Counted from the first letter of the stretch, positions 24,864 through 33,499 are shown. The stretch is 64,000 nt of DNA from Rhodoplanes sp046000175 (GCF_046000175.1 NZ_JBEOMB010000059.1:1-64000), one strand, 5' to 3'. Numbers and translations: made by a program. Notes: generated by a model from the sequence alone, not told the origin.

Positions 24864-26462
24864 ATGAAGCCTTCCGTTCTCGCCCGTTTCGTCTTCTCGG
24901 TCGCCGTCCTCCTCTACGCCGCACTGCCCGCCGCAGCGCTCCCCGCCGCCCCGCCCGCGCCCGAGGGCGCGTCGCGCCCGGCCCTGCGGGCGGCGACCGG
25001 TGGTGCCGTCACGGCGCCGGACCCGGCGGCCCCGGCCGTGGAGCGGGCCGCGCCGGCGCCGCTGCGCCTCGCGCAGGCGTCGGGCGGGCGCGTCGCGCTG
25101 GTGATCGGCAACGCCACCTATCCGGACGACAACCAGCCGCTGCCGCAGCCGCTCAAGGACGCCCGTGCGGTCGCCGAGGAGCTGCGCCGCGCCGGCTTCG
25201 ACGTGACGACCGGCGAGGATCTGACCAAGCAGCGGCTGCGCAGTGTCATCGACACGTTCAAGGCGAAGATCAAGCCGGGCTCGGCCGCGCTCCTGTTCTT
25301 CTCGGGCTACGGCATCCAGACCGGCAAGCAGTCCTATATCGTGCCGGTCGACGCCCAGATCTGGACCGAGGGCGAGGTGCGGCGCGACGGCATCAGCATC
25401 GAGTCGGTGCTCGCCGCCATGAACAGCGCCGGCGCCTCGGTGAAGATCGTCATCGTCGATGCCGCCCGCCGCAACCCGTTCGAGCGGCGCTTCCGCGGCT
25501 TCTCGGCCGGGCTCGCCGCGCTCAACGCGCCGGCCGGCACGCTCGCCATGTACTCGGCCGCCGCCGACAAGGTGGCGAACGAGTCCGAGGGCGAGAACAG
25601 CCTGTTCGTCGGCGAGCTCCTGAAGGAGATGCGCTCGCCCGGGCTGAGCGCCGAGCAGATCTTCAACAACACCCGCATGGGCGTGTCGCGCGCCTCCAAG
25701 AACGAGCAGGTGCCGTGGGTGTCGTCCTCGCTGATCGAGGACTTCTCCTTTTCACGCGGCGCCTCGACGCCGAGCGTGACGCCTCCGCCGCCCCCTCCGC
25801 CGCCGGTCGAGCCGAAGCTGTCGGTGGTGACGCCGCCGCCTCCGCCGCCGCCCCCCGAGCCGCCCGTGAGCGTGGTCACGCCGCCGCCCCCGCCGCCGCC
25901 GCCGGAGCCGAAGGTGACGACCGTGACGCCGCCACCTCCGCCGCCTCCGCCGGTGACCGGGCCGCGGCGCGACCAGGTGATCCGCGACCTCGACGCCCAG
26001 ATCGACAAGAACCCGCGCGACGGCGAGGCCTACTACAAGCGCGGCCAGGCCTGGGCGGAGCGCCGCGAATACGCCATGGCGGCCGAGGACTTCGGCCAGG
26101 CGATCCGGATCAACCCGTCCGATGCCGAGGCCTTCAACAACCGCTGCTTCACCCGCGCCGTGATGAACGAGCTCGACGCGGCGCTCTCCGACTGCGACGA
26201 GGCGCTGCGCCTCAAGCCGCAATATCCGGACGCCCTCGACAGCCGCGGCCTCGTCCATCTGCGGCTCGGCCGCCTCGACAAGGCGATCGCCGACTACGAC
26301 CAGGCGCTGCGCATGAACCCGCGCATGGCCTCGGCCCTGTTCGGCCGCGGCAAGGCCAAGGTCCGCAAGGGCGAGACCTCGGCCGGCAATGCCGACATCC
26401 GCAGCGCCAAGGCGATCGACCCGACCATCGACCAGGAGTTCGAGAGCTACGGGGTGCGCTGA
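24864..26462 (+). CDS. Caspase-like (peptidase C14 fold) protein lacking the catalytic His and Cys, with TPR tail
   Basis: A 532-residue secreted or periplasmic protein. Signal peptide at about 1-26. A caspase-like domain at about 75-295 begins RVALVIGNATYP. The catalytic His segment, normally F(A/S)GHG, reads FSGYG (Tyr149), and the Cys segment, normally DACRDNPF, reads DAARRNPF (Ala201). Both catalytic residues are therefore gone. A proline linker (307-363) with four VTPPPPPPPP units leads to three TPR repeats (about 370-520), likely a protein-binding platform. ATG at 24864 with GAGG upstream. An intact relative lies at 30349. The role is unknown; a pseudo-protease scaffold is inferred. Confidence 0.85.
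   Translation: MKPSVLARFVFSVAVLLYAALPAAALPAAPPAPEGASRPALRAATGGAVTAPDPAAPAVERAAPAPLRLAQASGGRVALVIGNATYPDDNQPLPQPLKDARAVAEELRRAGFDVTTGEDLTKQRLRSVIDTFKAKIKPGSAALLFFSGYGIQTGKQSYIVPVDAQIWTEGEVRRDGISIESVLAAMNSAGASVKIVIVDAARRNPFERRFRGFSAGLAALNAPAGTLAMYSAAADKVANESEGENSLFVGELLKEMRSPGLSAEQIFNNTRMGVSRASKNEQVPWVSSSLIEDFSFSRGASTPSVTPPPPPPPPVEPKLSVVTPPPPPPPPEPPVSVVTPPPPPPPPEPKVTTVTPPPPPPPPVTGPRRDQVIRDLDAQIDKNPRDGEAYYKRGQAWAERREYAMAAEDFGQAIRINPSDAEAFNNRCFTRAVMNELDAALSDCDEALRLKPQYPDALDSRGLVHLRLGRLDKAIADYDQALRMNPRMASALFGRGKAKVRKGETSAGNADIRSAKAIDPTIDQEFESYGVR
25782..25952 (+). repeat. Proline-codon tandem repeat inside the caspase-like gene
   Basis: Four in-frame units of about 16-17 codons, each with VTP followed by a run of seven or eight Pro codons (mostly CCG/CCT/CCC) and then spacers such as VEPKLSV, EPPVSV and EPKVTT. 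It encodes the stiff linker between the caspase-like and TPR domains and is likely to vary in length between strains. Confidence 0.85.
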
Positions 26463-26993
26463 GCGGCGGCGGTCCGGTCCCCGATCCGATGCCTTTCGGG
26501 TCCGGGCGCGCTCGGCACCGCTCTCGGCACAGGTGCGTCGCGGCTGTGCGTCTCGGCCCTGCGTCCCGGCCGCGCCGGTGGTCCGGGCCACCGATCGGGG
26601 CCGGCGGCCGGACCGCCGGCGCCCCCCTCCGGACCGGATCGCCCGACCGGGTGATTCCCGGGCGACTCCGCCCCTGGTTCACATTGCGAAACACAACCTG
26701 CGGGCTCGGAGCCCCGCGACCAGGGACGTCGATCCGGGCGCCACCACCCCCCGTGCCCTCCCTCGCCCGAACGGACTATGCCTAACGCTTCAAGGATATA
26801 AGCCGGAGCTGCGAGGGCGCCGTTTTGGCGTTATGGCGTGTTGCTCAAAAAGCACGTGATGCGTTCAAAACGTGGGGTTGAGGCGGTCGGACGCCCGGAT
26901 CCTGTTCCCACCCGTGCCGGTTGTCTGTTTAATCGTCCGGGAAACGACCTGAAACAGATCGTCGGGATTTTCGTCGGGGGACGGGGGACGACA
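26463..26993. other. 531-bp intergenic region, no gene seen
   Basis: The first 300 bases are GC-rich and have no convincing reading frame. From about 26770 the sequence becomes AT-richer (for example TTCAAGGATATAAGCC, and GTTTAATCG near 26930) and probably holds the promoter and leader of the outer-membrane protein gene that starts at 26994. No perfect promoter, terminator or RNA structure could be assigned. Confidence 0.5.
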
Positions 26994-28922
26994 ATGCAGA
27001 CCATCAGCACGCGGTCCAGGATCGACCGAAAAAGCATCCTTCTCGGCAGCTCGGCCCTGTTGGTCGCGATGGCCGTCTCGGGCGCCGCGCAGGCGCAGTG
27101 CGTGAACACGCTCGACAGCCGCCAACTCGGCGGTCTCAATCCAGCTCAGTTCTTGCCCCTCGCGCAGGGCGGAGCCGTCAACTCGCTGGTCTCAGTCCTG
27201 AACACGACGACGACCGTGTTCCAGGCGCAGACCGGCTCGGCCTTCGTCAGCAGCCCGGCCAATGCGGCCCCGGGCGAGAACGGCGGCGGCATCTGGGGGC
27301 GGGTGCTCGGCGGTTCCGTGGAGACCAAGAACACCGGCGTGACCAATGTCCAGATCGCGAATGCGACGGTCGGGGGCAACGTCACCTGCAATACGACCAC
27401 GCGGCAAGACTTCGTTGGCTACCAGGTCGGACGCGACATCGCCAAGCTGAACTGGGACGGCTGGAATCTGCACGCCGGAGCGACCGTGGGCTACATGGAC
27501 TCACGCTCGCGTGACGCGACGGCGGGCGGGACGTTTACCAGCGGCGTTCAAGTTCCGTTCCTGGGGAGCTATTTCACTGCAACAAAAGGTGGATTCTTCG
27601 CCGACGCTTTGGTCCGATGGGACTTCTACAATCTCGATCTGAACGATCCGGCCAGCGGTCTGCTCGGCCAGACTCTGAATGCTCGCGGTTGGTCGGTCGG
27701 CGGCAATGTCGGCTACAACGTCGGTCTGCCGAACAACTGGTTTATCGAACCTTCGGCTGGCTTCACCTATTCGCGCGTCGAGGTCGACCCGCTCAACGTT
27801 GCCGGCACCTTGTTTACGACTCTTCCAGGCTTCTCGCTTCCCGGGACCGTCCAGGTTGACGACATCAAGAGCGAACTCGGTCGTGCCAGCCTGCGCATAG
27901 GCACAAATATCGTCACGCCGACCATGGCACTGCAGCCGTTCGTAACCGGCAGCGTTTATCACGAGTTCGCCGGCGACGTGTCGACGCGGATCACCACCAA
28001 TCCTGTGCTGGGCCTCGGCGTCCCGTTCACCGGGACGCTCACCACCGACCGAGTTGGAACTTACGGCCAAATCTCGGCCGGTCTCGCCGGCCAGGTGCTG
28101 AACACCGGCTGGGTCGGTTATGCTCGCGGGGACTACCGGTTCGGCGAAAATATCGACGGCTGGACCCTCAACACGGGCCTGCGTTACCAGTTCTCGCCCG
28201 AGCCGTTGCAGGCGGCGCTGTCCGGTAAGGGGCTCGTCTACAAGGCCCCACCCACGCCCGTCGCGGCTCCGGTGATCTGGCGTGGCTTCTATGTCGGTCT
28301 GAACGCAGGCACGATCTGGGGCAAGACAGACTGGGACTATGTCGGACGCGCGCCGTCCACCAGCTCCGAGCCGAAATACGCCGGGGCGCTGCTCGGCGGT
28401 CAGGCTGGCTACAACTATCAAATCGGAGCCTGGGTGCTCGGCCTTGAGGGTGACATCGCCTGGAGCAACGCGAAGGGCTCTGCCGCAGACCAGCTCGGCA
28501 CCTTTGATGCGTACTTCTACTCGGACGAGACACATTTTGACTGGTTCGCGACGATCACGGGCCGCCTCGGCTACACATGGGATCGGACTCTCTTCTTCGT
28601 GAAGGGCGGTTGGGCTGCTGCCGAAGTGACTCAGCAGACGTTCTTCAATCGCGGTTACTTCGCAGCCGGTCCGGCGACGGGGCCGATCAACGGTTCGTCC
28701 AACATCGCCTCTGGCTGGACCGTTGGTCTGGGTGCGGAGTACGCCCTGACGGCAACTTGGTCGGCAAAAGCCGAGTATCTCTACTACAGCCTCGGCACCG
28801 ACCGGTACGTGGTCGACAACGCCCTGCAAGTGGACGCCAAGGAGTCCGGCGGCATCGCCCGGATCGGCCTGAACTACCGGTTCTCGCCGGTGCCGGCCGT
28901 GCCTGTGATGGCCAAGTACTGA
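26994..28922 (+). CDS. Outer-membrane protein with two fused beta-barrel domains
   Basis: A 642-residue protein with a signal peptide (to about AQAQ, residue 36). The first barrel (about 90-410) resembles autotransporter-type beta-domains, with alternating aromatic strands such as GYMDSRSRD and GTNIVTPTMALQPFVTGSVYHEF, and ends GLRYQFSP. A linker YKAPPTPVAAP then leads to WRGFYVGLNAG, the typical first strand of Omp25/31-like eight-stranded porins. That second barrel runs to the C-terminus (GLNYRFSPVPAVP). The gene is lower in GC than its neighbours and ends near a strong terminator. ATG at 26994 with a G-rich ribosome site. Surface or structural role; the fusion is unusual. Confidence 0.85.
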   Translation: MQTISTRSRIDRKSILLGSSALLVAMAVSGAAQAQCVNTLDSRQLGGLNPAQFLPLAQGGAVNSLVSVLNTTTTVFQAQTGSAFVSSPANAAPGENGGGIWGRVLGGSVETKNTGVTNVQIANATVGGNVTCNTTTRQDFVGYQVGRDIAKLNWDGWNLHAGATVGYMDSRSRDATAGGTFTSGVQVPFLGSYFTATKGGFFADALVRWDFYNLDLNDPASGLLGQTLNARGWSVGGNVGYNVGLPNNWFIEPSAGFTYSRVEVDPLNVAGTLFTTLPGFSLPGTVQVDDIKSELGRASLRIGTNIVTPTMALQPFVTGSVYHEFAGDVSTRITTNPVLGLGVPFTGTLTTDRVGTYGQISAGLAGQVLNTGWVGYARGDYRFGENIDGWTLNTGLRYQFSPEPLQAALSGKGLVYKAPPTPVAAPVIWRGFYVGLNAGTIWGKTDWDYVGRAPSTSSEPKYAGALLGGQAGYNYQIGAWVLGLEGDIAWSNAKGSAADQLGTFDAYFYSDETHFDWFATITGRLGYTWDRTLFFVKGGWAAAEVTQQTFFNRGYFAAGPATGPINGSSNIASGWTVGLGAEYALTATWSAKAEYLYYSLGTDRYVVDNALQVDAKESGGIARIGLNYRFSPVPAVPVMAKY

Positions 28923-29011
28923 GCGACGTACTGAGCGACAGACAGTCCGGGCGGCAAGCCGCCCGCAGTGATCGCGCGGCCGCCGCCAAACCCGGCCGCT
29001 CGACGACGAGG

Positions 29012-29042
29012 CCCGGCCTTCCCCGCGAAGGCCGGGCTTTTT
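29012..29042 (+). terminator. Rho-independent terminator after the double-barrel gene
   Basis: GCCCGGCCTT, a 7-base loop, then AAGGCCGGGC, followed by TTTT. A 10-bp perfect stem about 90 bases after the stop codon at 28922. Confidence 0.85.
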
Positions 29043-29043
29043 C

Positions 29044-29103
29044 GTGTCCGGCCTCTGAGTGTCCGGCGGCTGCGTGTCCAGCGTCCGCGTGTCGGGCATC
29101 TTC
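29044..29103. repeat. 15-bp imperfect tandem repeat, four units
   Basis: Units of 15 bp starting GTGTC at 29044, 29059, 29074 and 29089 (GTGTCCGGCCTCTGA, GTGTCCGGCGGCTGC, GTGTCCAGCGTCCGC, GTGTCGGGCATCTTC). They directly follow the terminator and lie in non-coding sequence. Confidence 0.7.
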
Positions 29104-29348
29104 GGGCTCGGCGTCGCGGCTCTCGTTTCGAACGCCGAACCGCGACGCGCTCGACCGGGCCGCCCGACAAGTCTTTTGACCCGGCGCATGGCGCCCCGCC
29201 GAACGTCACGGTCAAATCCCGACACCAACAGGTGAGTGCGGCGTCGCCGCCGCCACCGCCTGGGCCGAGGCGGTGAGACGGCGGCCCGCCGTATCGGACG
29301 TCACAAGAAAGTGAGCGACTCGGTCGGCCGTCGGAGGCGCATAACGTG

Positions 29349-29390
29349 TGTGAGATTGCTCACAGTATCGGATCGTCAGCGCGCTATTCT
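29349..29390 (+). promoter_or_regulatory. CRP-type binding site and promoter of the OmpA-like gene
   Basis: TGTGA-GATTGC-TCACA at 29349-29364 matches the CRP/CAP half-site pair exactly. A possible -10 hexamer TATTCT lies at 29385-29390, which would put the start of transcription near 29397 and the box centre close to -41, the class II activator position. The coding start at 29440 has GGAGG at 29427-29431. Site identity is by sequence match; use by a particular regulator is inferred. Confidence 0.55.
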
Positions 29391-29439
29391 GACGGCGACA
29401 GGCAGACACCCGCCTAGACAAGTGCCGGAGGACAAACAG

Positions 29440-30099
29440 ATGACACGCCAGACCACGACGGTCCCGACCACGACGCGCTGGACCAAGCTCGGAGCGGCCT
29501 TCGCGACTCTTCTGCTCGCGGGCACGCTGGTCGCCACGGCCAACCACGCCGCGTTCGCGCAAGCTCGGCCGAGCTCGACCGACATCCTCGAGGCGCTGAA
29601 GCCGGCCCCCAAGACCCGCGGGCTGACCACGACGCCGAAGCAGATGGAAGATCAGAAGTTCCTGCAGACGATCCGCGGCAAGACCCGGGCGCTGACGCTC
29701 GACGAGCGCACCAAGGTCGCCGACATCGCCAAGGACAAGCAGAAGATCGATCTCGAGGTCTATTTCGACTACAACTCGGCCGAGATCGTGCAGCGCGCCG
29801 TGCCCGATCTGATGGAGCTCGGCAAGGCTCTGTCGAGCCCCGATCTGCGCGGCGGCACCTTCCTGCTCGGCGGCCACACCGACGCCAAGGGCGGCGAGGA
29901 GTACAATCAGAAGCTCTCCGAGCGGCGCGCCGCCTCGGTGAAGAAGTTCCTGCAGGACAAGTTCCAGATCTCCGACGAGAGCCTGGTCACGGCCGGCTAC
30001 GGCAAGGAGCAGCTCAAGAAGCCGGGCGAGCCCTTCGCGGCCGAGAACCGTCGGGTGCAGATCGTCAATCTCGAGGTCAAGCAGTCGGCCTCGAAGTGA
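29440..30099 (+). CDS. OmpA-family peptidoglycan-associated protein
   Basis: A 219-residue exported protein. Signal peptide at about 1-38 (AAFATLLLAGTLVATANHAAFAQ). The C-terminal OmpA domain starts at IDLEVYFDYNSAEIVQRAVPDL and includes GGHTDAKGGEEYNQKLSERRAASVKKFL, with the Asp and Arg that bind diaminopimelate in peptidoglycan, and ends AENRRVQIVNLE. No lipobox Cys follows the signal, so it is probably a soluble periplasmic or beta-barrel-free OmpA-like protein. It is flanked by two caspase-like genes and the double-barrel protein, and a CRP-like site precedes it. Confidence 0.9.
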   Translation: MTRQTTTVPTTTRWTKLGAAFATLLLAGTLVATANHAAFAQARPSSTDILEALKPAPKTRGLTTTPKQMEDQKFLQTIRGKTRALTLDERTKVADIAKDKQKIDLEVYFDYNSAEIVQRAVPDLMELGKALSSPDLRGGTFLLGGHTDAKGGEEYNQKLSERRAASVKKFLQDKFQISDESLVTAGYGKEQLKKPGEPFAAENRRVQIVNLEVKQSASK

Positions 30100-30116
30100 T
30101 GTGGTTCCGTGCATCG

Positions 30117-30144
30117 GGGACGGACGGCGGTCCGCCCGTCCCCG
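30117..30144 (+). terminator. GC-rich hairpin after the OmpA-like gene
   Basis: GGGGACG and CGTCCCC enclose an inner pair GGAC/GTCC, about 17 bases after the stop codon. There is no following T-run, so it is at best a weak or Rho-assisted terminator. Confidence 0.35.
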
Positions 30145-30348
30145 GGCCATGAAGGCGGTGGCGCAAGGGGCGCCGATGGCCTTGCGCTCGCGAAAGGTTG
30201 AACCAGAGGCGTAGCGTGGAAATTGCGTCACCCCGGCCGCGCAGCTAGGTTTCCCTGTGTGGCCGGCCCGGCGTTGCGAACAGGGAAACGACACGTCCTG
30301 GTCAGGAATGGTCCTGGGCAGAGGTGTCCAAGGCGCGGGAGGCGACAG

Positions 30349-32556
30349 ATGCTCGGACGTTTCCTCGTCGCGATCGCGCACCGTCGCGTCGTATCGACCG
30401 CCGCGCGATCCAGTGGTCCCGAGACGACTTCTCCATCTTCGGCGCTTGCGTGTCCGGCGTGCCGGCGAGCGGTCGGCGGCGTCGCGGCGGCCGCGCCGCG
30501 TCGCGGGTCGTGGCGCGCCGCCGTGTGGGCCTTGGCGCTCGGCCTCGCCGTGCTGATCGCCGGCCCGGCGTTCGCCGACAGGCGGGTCGCGCTGGTGATC
30601 GGCAACTCGGCTTACGAGAACGTCGTCAAGCTCGACAACCCGCACAACGACGCCGCGGCCATCGCCGAGATGTTCCGCAAGGCGAAGTTCGACCAGGTCG
30701 AGCTCAAGCGCGACCTCGGCGTGATCGAGTTCAAGCGGGCGCTGCGCGACTTCTACAACACGACGCGCGACGCCGACGTCGCCGTCGTCTACTTCGCCGG
30801 CCACGGCATCGAGGTCGGCGGCGTCAACTACATGGTCCCGGTCGACGCCAAGCTGCGCAGCGACTACGACGCCGAGGACGAGGCGGTGGCGCTGGAGCGC
30901 ATCTTCCGCTCGATCGAATCGACCCGGCGGCTGCGGCTCGTGATCCTCGACGCCTGCCGCGACAATCCCTTCCTCCGCTCGATGCAGCGCCAGATCGCCA
31001 CCCGGGCGGTCAGCCAGGGCCTCGCCAAGATCGAGCCGATGGGCACCGACACGCTGGTCGCCTACGCGGCCAAGGCCGGCTCCACGGCCGAGGACGGGTC
31101 GGGCCGCAACAGCCCGTTCACCCAGGCGCTGGTCGACAACCTGACCACCCCGGGCCTCGACATCCGCATCGCCCTCGGGCGGGTGCGCGACGAGGTGCTC
31201 CGCCGCACCAACAATCGCCAGGAGCCGTTCGTCTACGGCTCGCTCGGCGGCGCCACCGTGTCGCTGGTGCCCGAGCCCGAGCGGATCCCGGTGACCGCCA
31301 CCGACCCGCGCGGCGACTACGAGATGGCCGAGCGGGTCGGCACCGTGTCGGCCTGGGATGCCTTCCTGGCCGTGCACGGCACCGGCTTTTATGCCGAGCT
31401 TGCCCGCCAGCAGCGCGCCAAGCTCGCCGCCGCGGTGAAGCCGGACGCCATGGCGGTCGCGGCGCTCGACCGCGCGACGCCGTCGCGTCCCCTCACCGAC
31501 ACCGAGCGGGCGACGCCGGACCGGCTCGCCTGGGAAAAGCTGCAGGACACCTCGGACCCGGCCGCCATCCGGGCCTTCATCAAGAAGTACCCCGCCTCGC
31601 CGCTCGCCGTGGTCGCGCAGGCCCGGCTTGAGGTGATCGAGCGGGCGATCGCCGACCGCAAGCGCGAGGAGGCCGAGAGACAGCGCCAGGAGGCGGAGCG
31701 CCAGCGTCAGGAGCGCGAGGCCGCCCGTCTGCGCGAGGAGGACGAGCGTCGCGCCAAGGCCGCCGCCGCCGAGGAGGCGCGTCGCGCCAAGGCGGCCGCC
31801 GAGGCGGAGGCGCGGGCCCAGCGCGAGGCCGCCCGCCGCCGCGAGGAGGACGCGCGAATCGCCCGGCTGGCGGATGCCGAGCGGGCCAAGGCGGAGCGCG
31901 AGGCGGCGCAGCGTCGCGCCGAGGAGGAGCGCCAGGCGAAGGCGGCGGCCGAGGCCGAGCGTCAGCGCCAGGAGCAGGAGCGCCAGCGCGAGGCCGCCCG
32001 CCTGCGCGACGAAGAGGAAAAGCGTGCCAAGGCGGCGGCCGAGGCCGAGCAGAAGGCGCAGCGCGAGGCGGCCCTCCGGCTCGAGCAGGAGAAGGAGCGC
32101 ACCCGCGAGAGGAGCCAGGAGGAGATCGTCCGCTCGGCCCAGATCGAGCTCCGCCGCATCGGCTGCTACGAAGGCGACGACAACGGCGTCTTCAACGACG
32201 CCACCCGCCGAGCGATGCTCGCCTACCGGCTCGGCACCGCCCAGCAGCGCAGCGACAAGGCACCGGACGCGGTGGATCTCCTGGAGCTGCAGGCGCAGCG
32301 GCCTATCAAGGGCTGCCTCGCCGCTCTGGCTCCGGACAAGCGCATCGACAAGCCGACCGAGAAGCCACCCGTCGCCGAACGTCCGTCGCGCGAGAAGAAG
32401 TCCAGGAAGGACACGGCGACCCGGCGCGAGAAGCCCGAGCCGAAACGCGAGGCTCGTCCGGCCCCGCGGCGCGAGCAGCCGGCCCGCGCGCAGGCCACGG
32501 CGCGCCCGGCGCCGCGCGCCGGCGGTGGTGCGGTGATGCACGGCATCGGCTTCTGA
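30349..32556 (+). CDS. Caspase-family (peptidase C14) protein with intact catalytic dyad and long coiled coil
   Basis: A 735-residue envelope protein. A hydrophobic helix (about 56-76, ending GPAFA) precedes the caspase-like domain (RRVALVIGNSAYENV to about 305). The catalytic dyad is intact: His152 in YFAGHGIE and Cys203 in LDACRDNPF. Residues 437-595 are Glu/Arg/Ala-rich, in units like RQRQEAE and RRAKAAAE, and should form a long coiled coil. A small peptidoglycan-binding-like segment follows (RRIGCYEGDDNGVFNDATRRAM), then a basic Pro-rich tail. ATG at 30349 has GGGAGG upstream but gives a long N-terminus before the signal helix, so a later start is possible. The neighbouring paralog at 24864 lacks the dyad. 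Confidence 0.88.
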   Translation: MLGRFLVAIAHRRVVSTAARSSGPETTSPSSALACPACRRAVGGVAAAAPRRGSWRAAVWALALGLAVLIAGPAFADRRVALVIGNSAYENVVKLDNPHNDAAAIAEMFRKAKFDQVELKRDLGVIEFKRALRDFYNTTRDADVAVVYFAGHGIEVGGVNYMVPVDAKLRSDYDAEDEAVALERIFRSIESTRRLRLVILDACRDNPFLRSMQRQIATRAVSQGLAKIEPMGTDTLVAYAAKAGSTAEDGSGRNSPFTQALVDNLTTPGLDIRIALGRVRDEVLRRTNNRQEPFVYGSLGGATVSLVPEPERIPVTATDPRGDYEMAERVGTVSAWDAFLAVHGTGFYAELARQQRAKLAAAVKPDAMAVAALDRATPSRPLTDTERATPDRLAWEKLQDTSDPAAIRAFIKKYPASPLAVVAQARLEVIERAIADRKREEAERQRQEAERQRQEREAARLREEDERRAKAAAAEEARRAKAAAEAEARAQREAARRREEDARIARLADAERAKAEREAAQRRAEEERQAKAAAEAERQRQEQERQREAARLRDEEEKRAKAAAEAEQKAQREAALRLEQEKERTRERSQEEIVRSAQIELRRIGCYEGDDNGVFNDATRRAMLAYRLGTAQQRSDKAPDAVDLLELQAQRPIKGCLAALAPDKRIDKPTEKPPVAERPSREKKSRKDTATRREKPEPKREARPAPRREQPARAQATARPAPRAGGGAVMHGIGF

Positions 32557-32738
32557 GCGATCGACCCGGCCGCACGCGCGGCCGGCCCGACCGGCGCCCC
32601 GCCCGGCCCCGAGCGTCCGCCGGTCGCGACACGACAGACACCACGAAACGACCGACACCACGAAACGACCGACAAGACGACTCACAAAACGACACAATCG
32701 TGTCGCACGATTATCCGATCAGCGAATGGAGCAAGCCG

Positions 32739-33170
32739 ATGTGTCCGTCCCGCGTCTATCAGGTGCTGCTCACCGGTGCCGTGATCGGCGCCGTGGCCTC
32801 CATGATCGTGTCCACCGCGGCGCTCGCATCGGCGACCGACCCGGCGACGGCCGGCGCTCCCCGCGCCGATGCGGTGGTGCAGACCCAGACCCAGACCCAG
32901 ACCCAGACCCAGACCCAGGCGCAGGCTCCGGCTCCGGCGGCTCCCGAGCCGTCCATCCGGCCTATCGAGCCAGCCGCCACCCCCAAGGCTCCCGTCGCCG
33001 CGTCGTCGGCGCCCGCCAAGCCGCGGATCGCCCGCGCCGCGTCGGCACAGCCGCGGCCCCCTCGTGCGGCGCGCACCGTCGCGCCCCGGCCGGCGCCGCG
33101 CAGCCCCTACATGATGGCCGCCCGGCTGGAGCGTGTCTGGTACCCGCTCTACATCGGCATCGGCTGGTGA
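32739..33170 (+). CDS. Small exported protein with (Gln-Thr)6 repeat, unknown function
   Basis: A 143-residue protein with an N-terminal signal or anchor helix (VYQVLLTGAVIGAVASMIVSTAALA). A Gln-Thr repeat, a long Ala/Pro/Arg-rich disordered region, and a short conserved-looking end (ARLERVWYPLYIGIGW) follow. ATG at 32739 with GGAG seven bases upstream was chosen over the GTG at 32700. Low complexity makes family assignment impossible. It ends just before a perfect terminator. Confidence 0.6.
   Translation: MCPSRVYQVLLTGAVIGAVASMIVSTAALASATDPATAGAPRADAVVQTQTQTQTQTQTQAQAPAPAAPEPSIRPIEPAATPKAPVAASSAPAKPRIARAASAQPRPPRAARTVAPRPAPRSPYMMAARLERVWYPLYIGIGW
32880..32915 (+). repeat. Hexanucleotide tandem repeat CAGACC, six copies
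   Basis: Six perfect copies in frame, encoding (Gln-Thr)6, followed by diverged CAGGCG units. Changes of whole units would keep the frame, so length variation is tolerated. Confidence 0.9.
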
Positions 33171-33210
33171 AGCAGCGGCGCCGCGCGCCGCAGCACGGAC
33201 GGCTCGAATC

Positions 33211-33239
33211 AAAAAGGCCGCGCGATGCGCGGCCTTTTT
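33211..33239. terminator. Perfect bidirectional Rho-independent terminator
   Basis: AAAAAGGCCGCGC-GAT-GCGCGGCCTTTTT: 13-bp arms with a 3-base loop, A-tract on one side and T-tract on the other, about 40 bases after the stop codon at 33170. Works for either strand in principle. Confidence 0.92.
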
Positions 33240-33389
33240 CGTCGGACCTGTCTCACACCGGACCTGTTTCACATCGAACCCGCGGCCGATCTGATCACGT
33301 GGGGATCCGGGTCATCGGCCCGCGAGTTCACCATCGGTCGAACCCTCACCTCTCCCCGGCGGAGGGCATTAGCCACTGCCGCCGGGCGT

Positions 33390-33468
33390 ATGGATTCCGG
33401 GTTCGCGGACCTATGATCCGCGCCCCGGGATGACGCATTCTGTGCCCCTCTCCTTTCGGGAGAGGGGC
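33390..33468. repeat. Half copy of the family B repeat and an adjoining hairpin
   Basis: TGGATTCCGGGTTCGCGG to CCCCGGGATGACG (about 33391-33434) matches only the right half of family B, so the copy is truncated. It is followed by the hairpin GCCCCTCTCC-TTTCG-GGAGAGGGGC at 33444-33468, like the ends of family A. CCTCACCTCTCCCCGGCGGAG at about 33345 is a further family A scrap. The 329-bp gap thus holds a terminator and repeat fragments. Confidence 0.7.
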
Positions 33469-33499
33469 GAGACCGACCTGATCACTGAAAGCTCCCCGA

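Noticed and set aside
25334..26008. Glycine-rich open frame opposite the proline linker
   Set aside because: It is the complement of Pro codons (GGC/GGT runs) and has no independent support.
26463..26993. Possible RNA gene in the long gap before the double-barrel protein
   Set aside because: No cloverleaf, riboswitch-like fold or terminator could be recognised by eye.
30117..30144. Strong terminator after the OmpA-like gene
   Set aside because: The stem is GC-rich but lacks a T-run; kept only as a low-confidence hairpin.
29212..32697. A very long open frame (over 1,100 codons) on the minus strand opposite the caspase-like gene
   Set aside because: It is a by-product of high GC in the third codon position. 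Its translation is Leu/Gly/Arg-rich low complexity, and it covers the opposite, clearly homologous genes.
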